DNA from: Parasphingorhabdus sp. SCSIO 66989
GTDB taxonomy: Bacteria; Pseudomonadota; Alphaproteobacteria; Sphingomonadales; Sphingomonadaceae
DNA length: 64,000 bases
Assembly (NCBI RefSeq): GCF_032852305.1
Contig: NZ_CP136594.1
Span: forward strand, 843,501 to 907,500
Direction of reading: 5' to 3'
Numbering within the stretch: position 1 is the stretch's first letter; every line of letters begins with the position of its first letter. The notes beneath the pieces are model-generated. The model was given only the letters and a program-made list of their open reading frames with translations. It was not told the origin of the DNA and made no database searches. Shown piece by piece: positions 1 through 7,974 of the stretch. Both the position numbers and the translations under genes were made by a program.

Positions 1-144
1 AATCAGCCAGGCTTCTTCTTTGGTGGCGATCGCAATCGCCGACAATTGCTGGTGCCGCGCAACGCAACACCGGCACAGCGCGAGGTTCCGGGGACCTTCT
101 AGGTCGCACTGCCTTCTGGCAAAATACCGCCCGGCAATGGTCGC

Positions 145-762
145 TTACCAGTGGCCGCTGCCGGGCGTTCCTTTTATCGGACCTTTGACCCGGTCGATGA
201 CCCAGCCGCCATAGTAACGGCCGGGCTGCGGGCGTACATGCTCCCAATGGCCTGAGGCATCGGCGATGAAACAGGCGAGCTTGGCCGGATAAAAGGCGAA
301 CCACCCTGCTATGGCGGCATAGCCTTCGGCCAGATCATCAAACGGATCGGGATAGGTCCATGCGGCGTCATCGATGCGCGCACCGTTGGGCAGGGTTAGA
401 TCATGACTGACCGCGACGCCCTTCCATTCGCAGACTGAAAGATTGTCATTGGGTGACAGCCATTCGCTGCGGATATCCTCGGGCGGCAGATACGGAACTG
501 GTGCTCCCGCGGTTTCCTTGACGATCAGTGCCTGCTTGCTCTCGGCCACCATGCTGTCGCCATGCATCACCCGGATATGAGCATCCAACCCGCCAATGTG
601 GCGCGCCATAATCGGCGGACGCGGATAGTCCCATACCGATTCCTCGCCGGTCGCGGCCACTTCCACACCCGCCGGGCGAAACGCCCGATCCCAATGGTCA
701 CGCCCGGCTTTAACCCGTGCCAACAGTGCGGCCTTGTCGGGAAGGGCGGGTTGCGGACTCAT
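145..762 (-). CDS. DUF427 domain protein
   Basis: A 205-residue cytoplasmic protein with no signal peptide or membrane segment. The central part (about residues 45-130, from the YPRPPIMARH stretch through the EWKGVAVSHDL stretch) matches the DUF427 pattern of a small beta-rich fold with conserved Trp/Tyr residues. The biochemical role of DUF427 is not established. The C-terminal third (AAIAGWFAFYPAKLACF region) keeps the family's usual YP-K ending and is followed by a tail. Its start codon overlaps the stop of the upstream lipoprotein gene by ATGA, so the two are probably co-transcribed and translationally coupled. Family assignment is fairly sure; function is unknown. Confidence 0.8.
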   Translation of the reverse strand: MSPQPALPDKAALLARVKAGRDHWDRAFRPAGVEVAATGEESVWDYPRPPIMARHIGGLDAHIRVMHGDSMVAESKQALIVKETAGAPVPYLPPEDIRSEWLSPNDNLSVCEWKGVAVSHDLTLPNGARIDDAAWTYPDPFDDLAEGYAAIAGWFAFYPAKLACFIADASGHWEHVRPQPGRYYGGWVIDRVKGPIKGTPGSGHW

Positions 763-1223
763 GGCGCTTCCGGTCCGGTAAAGGGCTGGCGCTCGGTCCA
801 GGCACAGCCGAAAATTGTGCTGTCTTCGCTGAGCTGCATTGTCGCGACAAAGGGATAACCTCGATCTGACATACCGTCAGAGCAATCCCCCGGCGTTATC
901 ACCAGGGTGAACGGGCCAGAGCTGAGTTCGCCGCTATACGACAATCCGCCACGACCCGCGAAGCGCGTCACATCGACACGCTCGCCCGGCAGTTTATCCA
1001 ATAGATCGTCCGGTGTCATTAACACCAGCTTCCCCTGAACATCCGGTGTACCGCCGCTGACTTCACCGCGCCAATTGGATCCGGCAAACTGGATGACCTC
1101 ATCAGCGGCTATCCCATCATAAGGCCTCTTGTCATTGGTGTTGCCGGGTACATTGTCCGTGCCATTGGCACCCGAACAGGCCACAAGCAGCAAAGACAGG
1201 AAGAGAATAAAACTATGTTTCAT
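759..1223 (-). CDS. COG3650-like lipoprotein, hypothetical
   Basis: The ATG at 1223 is preferred over the longer frame because it begins a typical lipoprotein signal: MKHSF, a hydrophobic core, then LVAC at residues 13-16 with Cys16 as the lipidation site. The mature part, about 139 residues, is predicted periplasmic or membrane-anchored. Its C-terminal third carries the CSDGMSDRGYPFVATM stretch followed by a late GCA, which is the signature of the COG3650 family of predicted lipoproteins. The function of that family is unknown. It is the first gene of a two-gene unit with the DUF427 gene (ATGA overlap) and diverges from the acyltransferase gene. Confidence 0.75.
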   Translation of the reverse strand: MKHSFILFLSLLLVACSGANGTDNVPGNTNDKRPYDGIAADEVIQFAGSNWRGEVSGGTPDVQGKLVLMTPDDLLDKLPGERVDVTRFAGRGGLSYSGELSSGPFTLVITPGDCSDGMSDRGYPFVATMQLSEDSTIFGCAWTERQPFTGPEAP

Positions 1224-1282
1224 GTCGCTTGCTCTATCAAAAGGCCGATTGTGCAGCAATAAAAGGTGCGCGCTTCACAGTA

Positions 1283-1951
1283 ATGGCCTATATCATGTCC
1301 CAAAATGGTATGGAGGTCGCGATAGCCAAGGCAGCAGCAGATTTCACCGTTCCTGGTGAACCGCCTATGGGCTGGCTGGCGCGGATGGTGTTCCGCCTGT
1401 TGGTGTTTATCTACCGACAGCACAAATTCACGCCCATTGGCGAGGCACCGGAATTTCGCAAATTCATCATCATCGCGGTGCCGCATACCAGCAATTGGGA
1501 TTTCCCCAACTATGTCGGCCTGACCCGCGAGATGGGCCTGCGCACCCAGTTTATGGCCAAGGCATCGCTGTTCAAATGGCCGATGGGCACCTTTATGCGC
1601 CAGGTGGGCGGGGTGCCGGTCGACCGTGATGCGGCCAAGGATATGGTGCAGCAAATGGCCGAGGAATTTGCCGCACGCGACGATTTTATCCTGACCATCG
1701 CGCCGGAAGGCACACGCAGCGCCGCCACCCGCTGGCGCACCGGTTTCTACCATATCGCCATGGCCGCCAAGGTGCCGATTGTCTGCGGTTTTATGGACTA
1801 CAACACCCGCCGCGCCGGCCTTGGTCCGGTCATTCATGCGACTGGCGATTATGAGGCGGACATGGCCCCGGCCTTTGCCTTTTACGAAGGCATGATCGGC
1901 CGCCGTGGCGAGGGTCTGAAGGGTGATGCCGGTAAGGACATGCCCGGATGA
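1283..1951 (+). CDS. PlsC-like 1-acyl-sn-glycerol-3-phosphate acyltransferase family protein
   Basis: A lysophospholipid-acyltransferase-type protein of about 222 residues. The family block I HX4D motif is visible as PHTSNWD, and block III as APEGTRS, the usual substrate phosphate-binding loop. A hydrophobic stretch before block I (WLARMVFRLLVFIY) fits monotopic membrane association. Members transfer an acyl chain to lysophosphatidate or a related acceptor; this short form with a PHTSNWDF motif is a subgroup whose acceptor is not defined. The start is uncertain: ATGs at 1283, 1295 and 1310 all lack a clear ribosome site. The stop overlaps the next ATG (ATGA), so it is coupled to the cupin gene. 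Confidence 0.8.
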   Translation: MAYIMSQNGMEVAIAKAAADFTVPGEPPMGWLARMVFRLLVFIYRQHKFTPIGEAPEFRKFIIIAVPHTSNWDFPNYVGLTREMGLRTQFMAKASLFKWPMGTFMRQVGGVPVDRDAAKDMVQQMAEEFAARDDFILTIAPEGTRSAATRWRTGFYHIAMAAKVPIVCGFMDYNTRRAGLGPVIHATGDYEADMAPAFAFYEGMIGRRGEGLKGDAGKDMPG

Positions 1952-2391
1952 CCGCAGAAGACATTATTACCTCTCTGAACCTATCTCCGCACCCAGAGGG
2001 CGGCTGGTATCGCGAATTGTGGCGCAGCGATATCGCGCTGGGAGGCAACACCGCCTATGCCCCCGACCGCGCCAGCGCCACCGCGATCTATTATCTGCTC
2101 GAAACCGGCCAGCGCTCCGAATGGCACCGCGTTGATGCGCATGAGCTTTGGCTCTGGCATGCTGGCGACCCGCTCACCCTGTCGATCAAGGCCGAATGGG
2201 ACGATGCGCCGCACCACCCGATACTCGGCACCGACCTCGCAGCGGGCCAGCAACCACAAATCCGCATCTCCACCAATTACTGGCAAGCGGCAGAACCCGT
2301 GCCGACAGAAGGCGGCGCGGGCTATACGCTGGTCAGCTGCATCGTCTCGCCGGGGTTCGAGTTTTCCGGTTTTGAAATGCGGTCAGATTGA
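1948..2391 (+). CDS. DUF985 cupin-fold protein
   Basis: A 147-residue protein of the DUF985 family (YML079-like cupins). The N-terminal LNLSPHPEGGWYRE stretch and the middle SEWHRVDAHELWLWHAGDP stretch are the family hallmarks; the His/Glu residues there lie where cupins bind metal or ligand. It ends with the usual CIVSPGFEFSGFEM motif. Length matches the family. No signal peptide is seen, so it is probably cytosolic. Structures of relatives are known, but no reaction is firmly assigned. It is translationally coupled to the acyltransferase upstream. Confidence 0.85.
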   Translation: MTAEDIITSLNLSPHPEGGWYRELWRSDIALGGNTAYAPDRASATAIYYLLETGQRSEWHRVDAHELWLWHAGDPLTLSIKAEWDDAPHHPILGTDLAAGQQPQIRISTNYWQAAEPVPTEGGAGYTLVSCIVSPGFEFSGFEMRSD

Positions 2392-2418
2392 TAAACGCCG
2401 CCTTTTACGCAAAAGCCC

Positions 2419-2955
2419 TCAATCATCCGGCGCGGCGGCTATGATTTTTATCTCGACCTGCGCCTCGGGCAGATAGAGCCGGTCGATACCGATCACCGTC
2501 CAGGCCGGGAAGGGCGCTTTGACATAGCGGTTCTTGACCTCGGCCATCACCGGCAGGCTGGCATCGATATCAAGGTGGAAGCTGGTGATATCGAGCACAT
2601 GCTCCCAGCCTGATCCGGCGCGCTCCAGCGTCCGGCCCATGGCCTCAAACGCCTTGACGAATTCCGCCTCCATATCATCGCTTTCGACAACGATCACGCC
2701 GGAGAGATAGACCTTCTCGTCATGCACCACCGCCGAGGCATAGCCGAACTGCTCCTGGAAAGCGCGCGATTGCGGGTTTTCCGGCATGATCGAGACTTTG
2801 GCCTCAACCTCCCCGGTTTCCTCTTCTTCTTCGACTTCGTTTTCCTGCACCTCAATCGCGTCCGCCGCATCCATGGCAACGTCTTCCTGTGCCAGCGCGG
2901 TGCCTGTGCCGAGCAACAGCGCGATTCCGGCGGTATAGAACACCCCTTTTTGCAT
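2419..2955 (-). CDS. Exported RidA/YjgF-family protein
   Basis: Starting at the ATG at 2955 gives 178 residues with a clear Sec signal peptide (MQKG, hydrophobic core, cleavage after TALAQ). An acidic linker with a run of Glu follows (about residues 40-52). The C-terminal 115 residues form a RidA domain (QFGYASAVVHDEKVYLSG, later AWTVIGIDRLYLPEAQVEI). Cytosolic RidA deaminates reactive enamine/imine intermediates and uses a conserved Arg. Here the usual catalytic ..VR.. near the end is replaced by TVIGI, so this exported form may lack the deaminase activity. It diverges from the DUF2853-OmpA gene. Confidence 0.8.
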   Translation of the reverse strand: MQKGVFYTAGIALLLGTGTALAQEDVAMDAADAIEVQENEVEEEEETGEVEAKVSIMPENPQSRAFQEQFGYASAVVHDEKVYLSGVIVVESDDMEAEFVKAFEAMGRTLERAGSGWEHVLDITSFHLDIDASLPVMAEVKNRYVKAPFPAWTVIGIDRLYLPEAQVEIKIIAAAPDD

Positions 2956-3204
2956 TATTGCTTCTCCCTCATCCCATTTTTGCCGATTCTGTTTGCGGGA
3001 ATATGCCAGAAAAGCGGCATAATCGCAGCACTTTCGGCAACTGTCCAATTAACTTTACAGTATAAAGTGTAATATATACTGGACATTGGCACCGTCTCGG
3101 CTACATTAATCATGCAGGGCTTGCGTCTTCCGCGCGAGTCATAGGGAGAGTTTAAGCACCCAGCGAATTTAATCGGCACGGCACTGCAACCGACACAGAT
3201 AGGG

Positions 3205-4200
3205 ATGATGGCGATGGCAAAGAACTGGCTGGCGGAAGTCCGCAAATATGATCCAAATCCTAACAAGGGCGTTGTTGCCGCGATTGTGCGGTTTTGCGGC
3301 ACGGCATTGCGATCGCGCGATGGCTCGCTCCTGGCTTTTGCAGACAAGGCCGAGACCGACCATGTCCGCGAGAGCTTCCTCAAAGGCAAGCTGGGCCTGA
3401 CCGATCCCGACAAGACTCTGGATGAAGGCATTGCCGCTGTCGGCACCCAGATGGCCGACGACAAGAACCGCGTCACCGCCTATTATCTGCTGACCAAGCA
3501 TTTCGAGAAATTCGGCGCCTTTGGCTATCCCAACTGGACCGCCAATGTCGCCGCCACCTCTGCTGTCGCGGCTGCGGCGGCGTCCTACTATCACGGCGCG
3601 GGCAAGACCAACCGGGTGTATAATATCTTCTCCGAAGAGTTTTCGCCGGGCGATGATGGCGACCTTGTCGGCGCGGGCTTCCTCGCCGCGGTTGCAACAT
3701 TCGGTGCTCTGGCTTTTGGCATGGCGGTCAGTGGTTGGCTGTTCCAGAAAGATGACGCACCCGTCGCCGCGCTGCCGCCAGCCGCGGTCGAAGCTCCGGC
3801 TGAAGAGGCGATGCCCGCTGCGGATGCTGCCGCTGCAGAGATACCCGATGGTGCAGGCGTGATTGCCGCTGAGGTGGAAGCCAAACCAATGCTCACCGTC
3901 TATTTCGACACCGGAGCCGCCGAAGTCAGCCCCGAATTTGAAGCCAAGGCCGCTGATCTGCTGGCGTATCTTGAGGCCAATCCCGAGGCCAGCGTGGCGA
4001 TATCGGGCTTTAACGACCCCAGCGGCGATGCCGAGCTGAACGCCGAACTCTCCAAAAACCGCGCCGAAAGCGTGCAGGCGGCATTGGTGGCGCAGGGCGT
4101 GGATGAAGGGCGGACCGATCTGGTCAAACCCGATGACACCACCATCACCGAAATGACCGCCGACGAAGCGCGCCGCGTTGAGGTGACCATCGTCGAATAG
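3205..4200 (+). CDS. DUF2853-OmpA fusion protein
   Basis: Two parts are visible. Residues about 4-105 (AKNWLAEVRKY through RVTAYYLLTKHF) match DUF2853, a small helical domain that usually stands alone. Then come Ala-rich hydrophobic segments (about 110-125 and 150-172, the latter a good membrane helix), an Ala/Pro/Glu-rich linker, and an OmpA-type peptidoglycan-binding domain from about residue 228 to the end (VYFDTGAAEVS, AISGFNDPSGD, LSKNRAESVQAAL, ARRVEVTI). The protein is therefore probably inner-membrane anchored with its OmpA domain in the periplasm. ATGs at 3205, 3208 and 3214 are all possible; an AGGG lies just upstream. Confidence 0.8.
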   Translation: MMAMAKNWLAEVRKYDPNPNKGVVAAIVRFCGTALRSRDGSLLAFADKAETDHVRESFLKGKLGLTDPDKTLDEGIAAVGTQMADDKNRVTAYYLLTKHFEKFGAFGYPNWTANVAATSAVAAAAASYYHGAGKTNRVYNIFSEEFSPGDDGDLVGAGFLAAVATFGALAFGMAVSGWLFQKDDAPVAALPPAAVEAPAEEAMPAADAAAAEIPDGAGVIAAEVEAKPMLTVYFDTGAAEVSPEFEAKAADLLAYLEANPEASVAISGFNDPSGDAELNAELSKNRAESVQAALVAQGVDEGRTDLVKPDDTTITEMTADEARRVEVTIVE

Positions 4201-4201
4201 G

Positions 4202-4408
4202 CGGTGGGGGCGTCTGGCAAAACAGCACCGCGTGGCGCAGGAGTGTCCGGATGCCGGGGAGGGTGACAGTGCCTTCCTCAAGGCCAAGCTGGTCACCACC
4301 CGCTATTATTGCGATCATATGGTGCCTGAAGCGCTGGGGTTGAAGGCGTCAGCTATGGGCGGTGCGGATTTGCTTTATGCGCTAAGCGCTGAGGAACTGG
4401 CTGCGTAA
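4202..4408 (+). pseudogene. 3' remnant of an acyl-CoA dehydrogenase gene
   Basis: Directly after the OmpA fusion gene an open frame with no start codon encodes about 68 residues ending at TAA 4406. Its sequence (GEGDSAFLKAKLVTTRYY, CDHMVPEALGLKA, then LYALSAEELAA) resembles the extreme C terminus of the acyl-CoA dehydrogenases common in this order. Nothing of the catalytic domains is present upstream; the preceding bases belong to the fusion gene. This looks like the scar of a deletion or rearrangement that placed the fusion gene against the tail of a dehydrogenase gene. The match is from family recall, not alignment. Confidence 0.5.
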
Positions 4409-4411
4409 AAT

Positions 4412-4467
4412 CCTCCCCGGCACGGGGAGGGGACCAGCCATAGCCTTGGCGAAGGCTGGTGGAGGGG
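4412..4467. repeat. GC-rich palindromic intergenic element
   Basis: A CCTCCCCG arm at 4412-4419 pairs with CGGGGAGG at 4423-4430. It is followed by a second imperfect hairpin (CCAGCC near 4433, GGCTGG near 4455) and a GGAGGGG end. Similar arms occur at 13.45, 18.5 and 25.5 kb, always between genes, so this is a dispersed REP-like element rather than a one-off terminator. Confidence 0.6.
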
Positions 4468-4516
4468 CACCCGCCAATAGTGCTGCATTTGCAGAAAACT
4501 CATCGCGCTAATTCTG

Positions 4517-4543
4517 TTTCACGCGAAGAAGCGAAGGGCGTGA
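4517..4543 (+). repeat. TTTCACGCGAAG-type dispersed repeat
   Basis: Starts TTTCACGCGAAGAAGCGAAG and closes with GCGTGAA, so its ends form an imperfect inverted pair. A related copy lies on the opposite strand at 25677-25706. The 80 bases between this repeat and the Sel1 stop show no gene. Confidence 0.4.
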
Positions 4544-4623
4544 ATATCTCACGCGCAACATCTATGCAAAGATTTTCTGAATTTCCTTGCGGAATAAATC
4601 GCCCAAAAAGAACTTCGCTAAAA

Positions 4624-5391
4624 TCAAGGCGCGTCATCAGATTGAGAACTGGCTTGTCGAGATTCAATCTCAACCAAATCGTCTATTTTGTTGCAGCCTC
4701 GTTCATCTCCAGCATCACAGGCCTGTTGGTATAGCCGGACCGCGTTTGTATAGTTTTTCTCTACGCCTCTTCCACTTAGAAAGAGATCCGCTAGATTGAA
4801 ATGGCACTCTTTTGTTTCTCCATTTGCTGCTCTCTGATAGAGATTTGCCGCTATTTCATAGTCTTGTTCTACGCTTTGCCCAAGCTCATATACGAGTCCT
4901 AAGAAACAACAATCACTTGAATTGCCGTTCTCACAGCCACGATCGAATAGTTCAATCGCTTTAGCGGGGTCTTTAGTAACCCCTTTTCCGTTAAGGTAAC
5001 GTGCTGCAAGTAGGGAGCAGCCGTTTGAGTGTCCAAAGTCACAGGCCCGACGATATAGTTTTGCTGCTTCTGAGTGGTTTTGCTCTACACCTTGGCCATC
5101 AGAATAGAGCATGCCTAACATGTAACAGGTTTCGTAGTCTCCACCATCACAACCCTTGCGGAACAACTCAGCTGCACGTGTGTCACTTTTTTCAACACCC
5201 ATTCCTTGCAAGTAAAGAACACCAAGGGTTGAGCAGCCCTTTGCATCATGCGCATCGCATCTCTCACGCAAAACGTTTATCGTATCCTGGGACACCTCTG
5301 CTGGTGGGGTTACATCTTGGGCGAGAACTGTGGTTTCCAAAGTGCCAGTCAGTAAACCAAAGCTCAGCAAGATGCTGAGAAAGGGTCTCAT
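4624..5391 (-). CDS. Exported cysteine-rich Sel1-repeat protein
   Basis: The ATG at 5391 gives 255 residues with a Sec signal peptide (MRPFLSILLSFGLL, cleavage near VLAQD); an ATG at 5418 adds nine residues. The longer frame is rejected because it would overlap cobT. After a linker come five or six Sel1-like helical repeats (pattern A..LY..ACD.GD...C..L...Y..G.GV). Each carries a Cys pair spaced as in the Helicobacter Hcp proteins, so disulfides across each repeat are likely. Such proteins act as periplasmic or secreted binding scaffolds. The gene is clearly more AT-rich than its neighbours, which suggests separate acquisition. No partner gene is adjacent. Confidence 0.85.
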   Translation of the reverse strand: MRPFLSILLSFGLLTGTLETTVLAQDVTPPAEVSQDTINVLRERCDAHDAKGCSTLGVLYLQGMGVEKSDTRAAELFRKGCDGGDYETCYMLGMLYSDGQGVEQNHSEAAKLYRRACDFGHSNGCSLLAARYLNGKGVTKDPAKAIELFDRGCENGNSSDCCFLGLVYELGQSVEQDYEIAANLYQRAANGETKECHFNLADLFLSGRGVEKNYTNAVRLYQQACDAGDERGCNKIDDLVEIESRQASSQSDDAP

Positions 5392-5461
5392 TTTTATAGT
5401 AACTATGATGTTTATCATTGGTGCTGGTAGCTCTCTTGTTCTCTGCGTGTTGAGAAATTGA

Positions 5462-7288
5462 CTACTCCTCGTCAAACAGCTCTGCCAGCTGCTCGACCAT
5501 TGTGCCGCCGAGCTGCTCGGCATCCATAATAGTCACCGCGCGGCGATAGTAACGCGTCACATCATGGCCAATACCGATAGCGATAAGTTGCACCGGTGAG
5601 CGGTTTTCGATCCAGTCGATCACCTGGCGCAGATGCTGTTCCAGATAGCCGCCATGATTGACTGAGAGCGTTGAGTCATCGACAGGCGCGCCGTCGGAAA
5701 TCACCATCAGGATGCGGCGCTCCTCGGGCCGCGCCAGCAGGCGGGCATGCGCCCAGAGCAGTGCCTCGCCGTCGATATTCTCTTTTAGCAATCCCTCGCG
5801 CATCATCAGGCCGAGATTTTTGCGCGCCCGGCGCCAGGGCTCATCAGCCTGTTTATAGATGATATGCCTCAGATCATTGAGCCGCCCCGGATTGGCCGGG
5901 CGGTTATCGGCAAGCCATTCCTCGCGGCACTGGCCGCCCTTCCACGCCTTGGTGGTGAAGCCCAATATCTCGGTCTTGACGCCGCAGCGCTCCAGCGTCC
6001 GCGCCATGATATCGGCGCTTATCGCGGCGATCGAGATTGGCCGTCCGCGCATCGAGCCTGAATTGTCGATCAGCAGCGTCACCACCGTATCGCGAAAATC
6101 GGTATCGCGCTCAATCTTGTAGGACAGCGATTGCCCCGGTGCGACAACGACACGCGCCAGCCGAGCTGCATCGAGCAGGCCTTCTTCCTGGTCAAAATCC
6201 CAGCTGCGATTCTGCTGCGCCATCAAGCGGCGTTGCAACCGGTTGGCGAGTTTGGTCACCGCGCCCTGCAATGTCGTCAGCTGCTGATCAAGATAGGCAC
6301 GCAGCCGCAGCAGCTCCTCCTCATCGCACAATTCAGGCGCGGGGATTTCCTCGTCATGGCGCTGGGTAAAGGCCTTATAGTCAAAATCATCGGGCAGATC
6401 GGTCCATGGCCGGTTGGGCCGCACCGGCATCATGCCATCATCGCCGGCATCCCCGGGATCGCCATCGCCATCCTCGTCAAATTCGCCCTCGGTCTGCTGG
6501 TCCTCGCCCTCTTCGCCTTCGCCCTGTTGCTGCTCGCCGCGGGTATCGGCCTGACCCTGATCGCCGGCGGCTTCCTCCTCGCCCTCATCGGGGGATTCGT
6601 CCTCCTGCTCGCCGTCTTCCTGATCCTCTTCCTCGTCCTCGCCTTCCTGTTCCTCCATTTGCGGATCGGCAAGGTCGAGATGCTCGAGCAGATTTGCCAT
6701 GATTTCGGCAAAACCGCGCTGATTATCCAGCACATCGGAAAGCGCCGCGAGATCCTCGCCAGCGCGTTCCTCAATCCATCCGCGCACCAGATCAACGCCC
6801 GCCTGCGCCCGCTCTGGAATAGGCCGCCCGGTCAACCGCTCACGCGCGATCAGCGATACGGCGGTGGAAAGCGGCACATCATCCCGCTGCGCCGCGCGCG
6901 AAATCGGATCGGAACGCATCCGCATATCGAGCGCGGCATCGAGATTGTCGCCGACACCGGGCATGGCATTGCTGCCCAAAGCCTCAACCCGCACCTGCTC
7001 CAGTGCATCATAAACCGCGCGCGCCACAGCTTCTTTGGGCGCATTGCGGCTGTGTGCGGCGAGATCATGATGGCGCAGCTTCAGCGCATAAAGATCGGCA
7101 TAGCCGCGCGCCTCGGCCACCTGATCGGCGGGCAAAGTACGCTGCGGCATCGGAACACGCAGCTTGTTGCCCGATTGCGATGGCGGATCGGCGGTAAAGG
7201 CCAGTTCGACCTCATCCTCCAGCGAAATAGCACGCGCCGCGCCGCCAAGCACGGATTTGAGATCATCTAAGGGAGTGCGTTCGGTCAT
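5462..7288 (-). CDS. cobT: Cobaltochelatase subunit CobT
   Basis: A 608-residue cytosolic protein. The N-terminal 200 residues match the CobT family ([32 protein letters not shown]). Residues about 215-290 are a highly acidic Glu/Asp/Gln-rich linker. The C-terminal part is a von Willebrand A domain with the MIDAS motif [12 protein letters not shown] and the later [10 protein letters not shown]. With CobS (AAA+) and CobN it inserts cobalt into hydrogenobyrinate diamide in aerobic B12 synthesis. CobN is not in this window, so the exact substrate is inferred. cobS lies 3.8 kb upstream on the same strand instead of next door. Confidence 0.9.
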   Translation of the reverse strand: MTERTPLDDLKSVLGGAARAISLEDEVELAFTADPPSQSGNKLRVPMPQRTLPADQVAEARGYADLYALKLRHHDLAAHSRNAPKEAVARAVYDALEQVRVEALGSNAMPGVGDNLDAALDMRMRSDPISRAAQRDDVPLSTAVSLIARERLTGRPIPERAQAGVDLVRGWIEERAGEDLAALSDVLDNQRGFAEIMANLLEHLDLADPQMEEQEGEDEEEDQEDGEQEDESPDEGEEEAAGDQGQADTRGEQQQGEGEEGEDQQTEGEFDEDGDGDPGDAGDDGMMPVRPNRPWTDLPDDFDYKAFTQRHDEEIPAPELCDEEELLRLRAYLDQQLTTLQGAVTKLANRLQRRLMAQQNRSWDFDQEEGLLDAARLARVVVAPGQSLSYKIERDTDFRDTVVTLLIDNSGSMRGRPISIAAISADIMARTLERCGVKTEILGFTTKAWKGGQCREEWLADNRPANPGRLNDLRHIIYKQADEPWRRARKNLGLMMREGLLKENIDGEALLWAHARLLARPEERRILMVISDGAPVDDSTLSVNHGGYLEQHLRQVIDWIENRSPVQLIAIGIGHDVTRYYRRAVTIMDAEQLGGTMVEQLAELFDEE

Positions 7289-7327
7289 GCATCTTACATA
7301 TGCAGACTAGCCCTGTTCGCATAGTGA

Positions 7328-7966
7328 TTATTTGCGGCTGAGTGCCGCCGCATATTCTTCACCCGAACATCGCGCGGCAAGCGGCCCTTCTATAGGCCGC
7401 GCTGCCAAAGGGGTCATGCTGTAGATATCATCATAGAGCTTTTGCAGCGCAGTAGGCGGCACCGAGAAGGGCGGTCCCTGTGTTTGTTGCTGATCATAGT
7501 CATAGCCGATGACCAGTTGCGGCGCATGATCGGTGATGCCCGCAAGATGGGCGACGTAGCGGGTGCGCATCTCGTCCGGCAAGGCAACAATCGAACCCCG
7601 GTCAAAAATGCCGTCAATCTGGCCCAGCATTGCTTGGTCGAGAGCAAAGAAGTCGCCAACATAAAGGGTGAGATGGCCATTATGATAGCGCTTTAAACCA
7701 TGAGTTTCGCTCTTTTCAGGGACCAGACCGAGCCGTTCAAACACTTCCTCAACCGCCTCTTGATTGAATTCGATGCCGATGACGTGAAAGCCCTGACCCA
7801 ATAGCCAATCCATATCCAGCGACTTGCCGCAGAGCGGAACCAATATTGTGTCGCCTGATGTGACCCCAATCGTGCCGAAATGGCTTTCAAGAAAAGGGTG
7901 CGGCTTGGCCTCATGAAACGCGATATTGTTTTGCTGCCAACGCGATTGCCAGAATTGCTCTTCCAT
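7328..7966 (-). CDS. tpm: Thiopurine S-methyltransferase
   Basis: A 212-residue SAM-dependent methyltransferase. The N terminus (EEQFWQSRWQQNNIAFHE) and the early ILVPLCGKSLDMDWLLGQGF block are characteristic of bacterial TPMT. GIEFN and IFDRGSIVALP follow at the usual SAM-binding positions. Bacterial members methylate thiopurines and also selenium or tellurium compounds, giving volatile products; the natural substrate here is unknown. It lies 8 bases downstream of the PBP gene and upstream of cobT on the same strand, probably in one unit. Length is normal. Confidence 0.9.
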   Translation of the reverse strand: MEEQFWQSRWQQNNIAFHEAKPHPFLESHFGTIGVTSGDTILVPLCGKSLDMDWLLGQGFHVIGIEFNQEAVEEVFERLGLVPEKSETHGLKRYHNGHLTLYVGDFFALDQAMLGQIDGIFDRGSIVALPDEMRTRYVAHLAGITDHAPQLVIGYDYDQQQTQGPPFSVPPTALQKLYDDIYSMTPLAARPIEGPLAARCSGEEYAAALSRK

Positions 7967-7974
7967 AACCGTTC

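Noticed and set aside
1-144. Possible minus-strand gene running off the left edge (frame ending in LSAIAIATKEEAWLI)
   Set aside because: It has no ATG start, its upstream stop is the TAA at the DUF427 end, and I do not recognise it. It may be real, but the fragment is too short to support.
3169-4299. Minus-strand frame of 376 codons opposite the DUF2853-OmpA gene
   Set aside because: No recognisable domain; the plus strand has two known domains in frame.
6131-7270. Plus-strand frame of 379 codons opposite cobT
   Set aside because: A shadow of the cobT coding strand; its hydrophobic run is the antisense of the Glu-rich linker.
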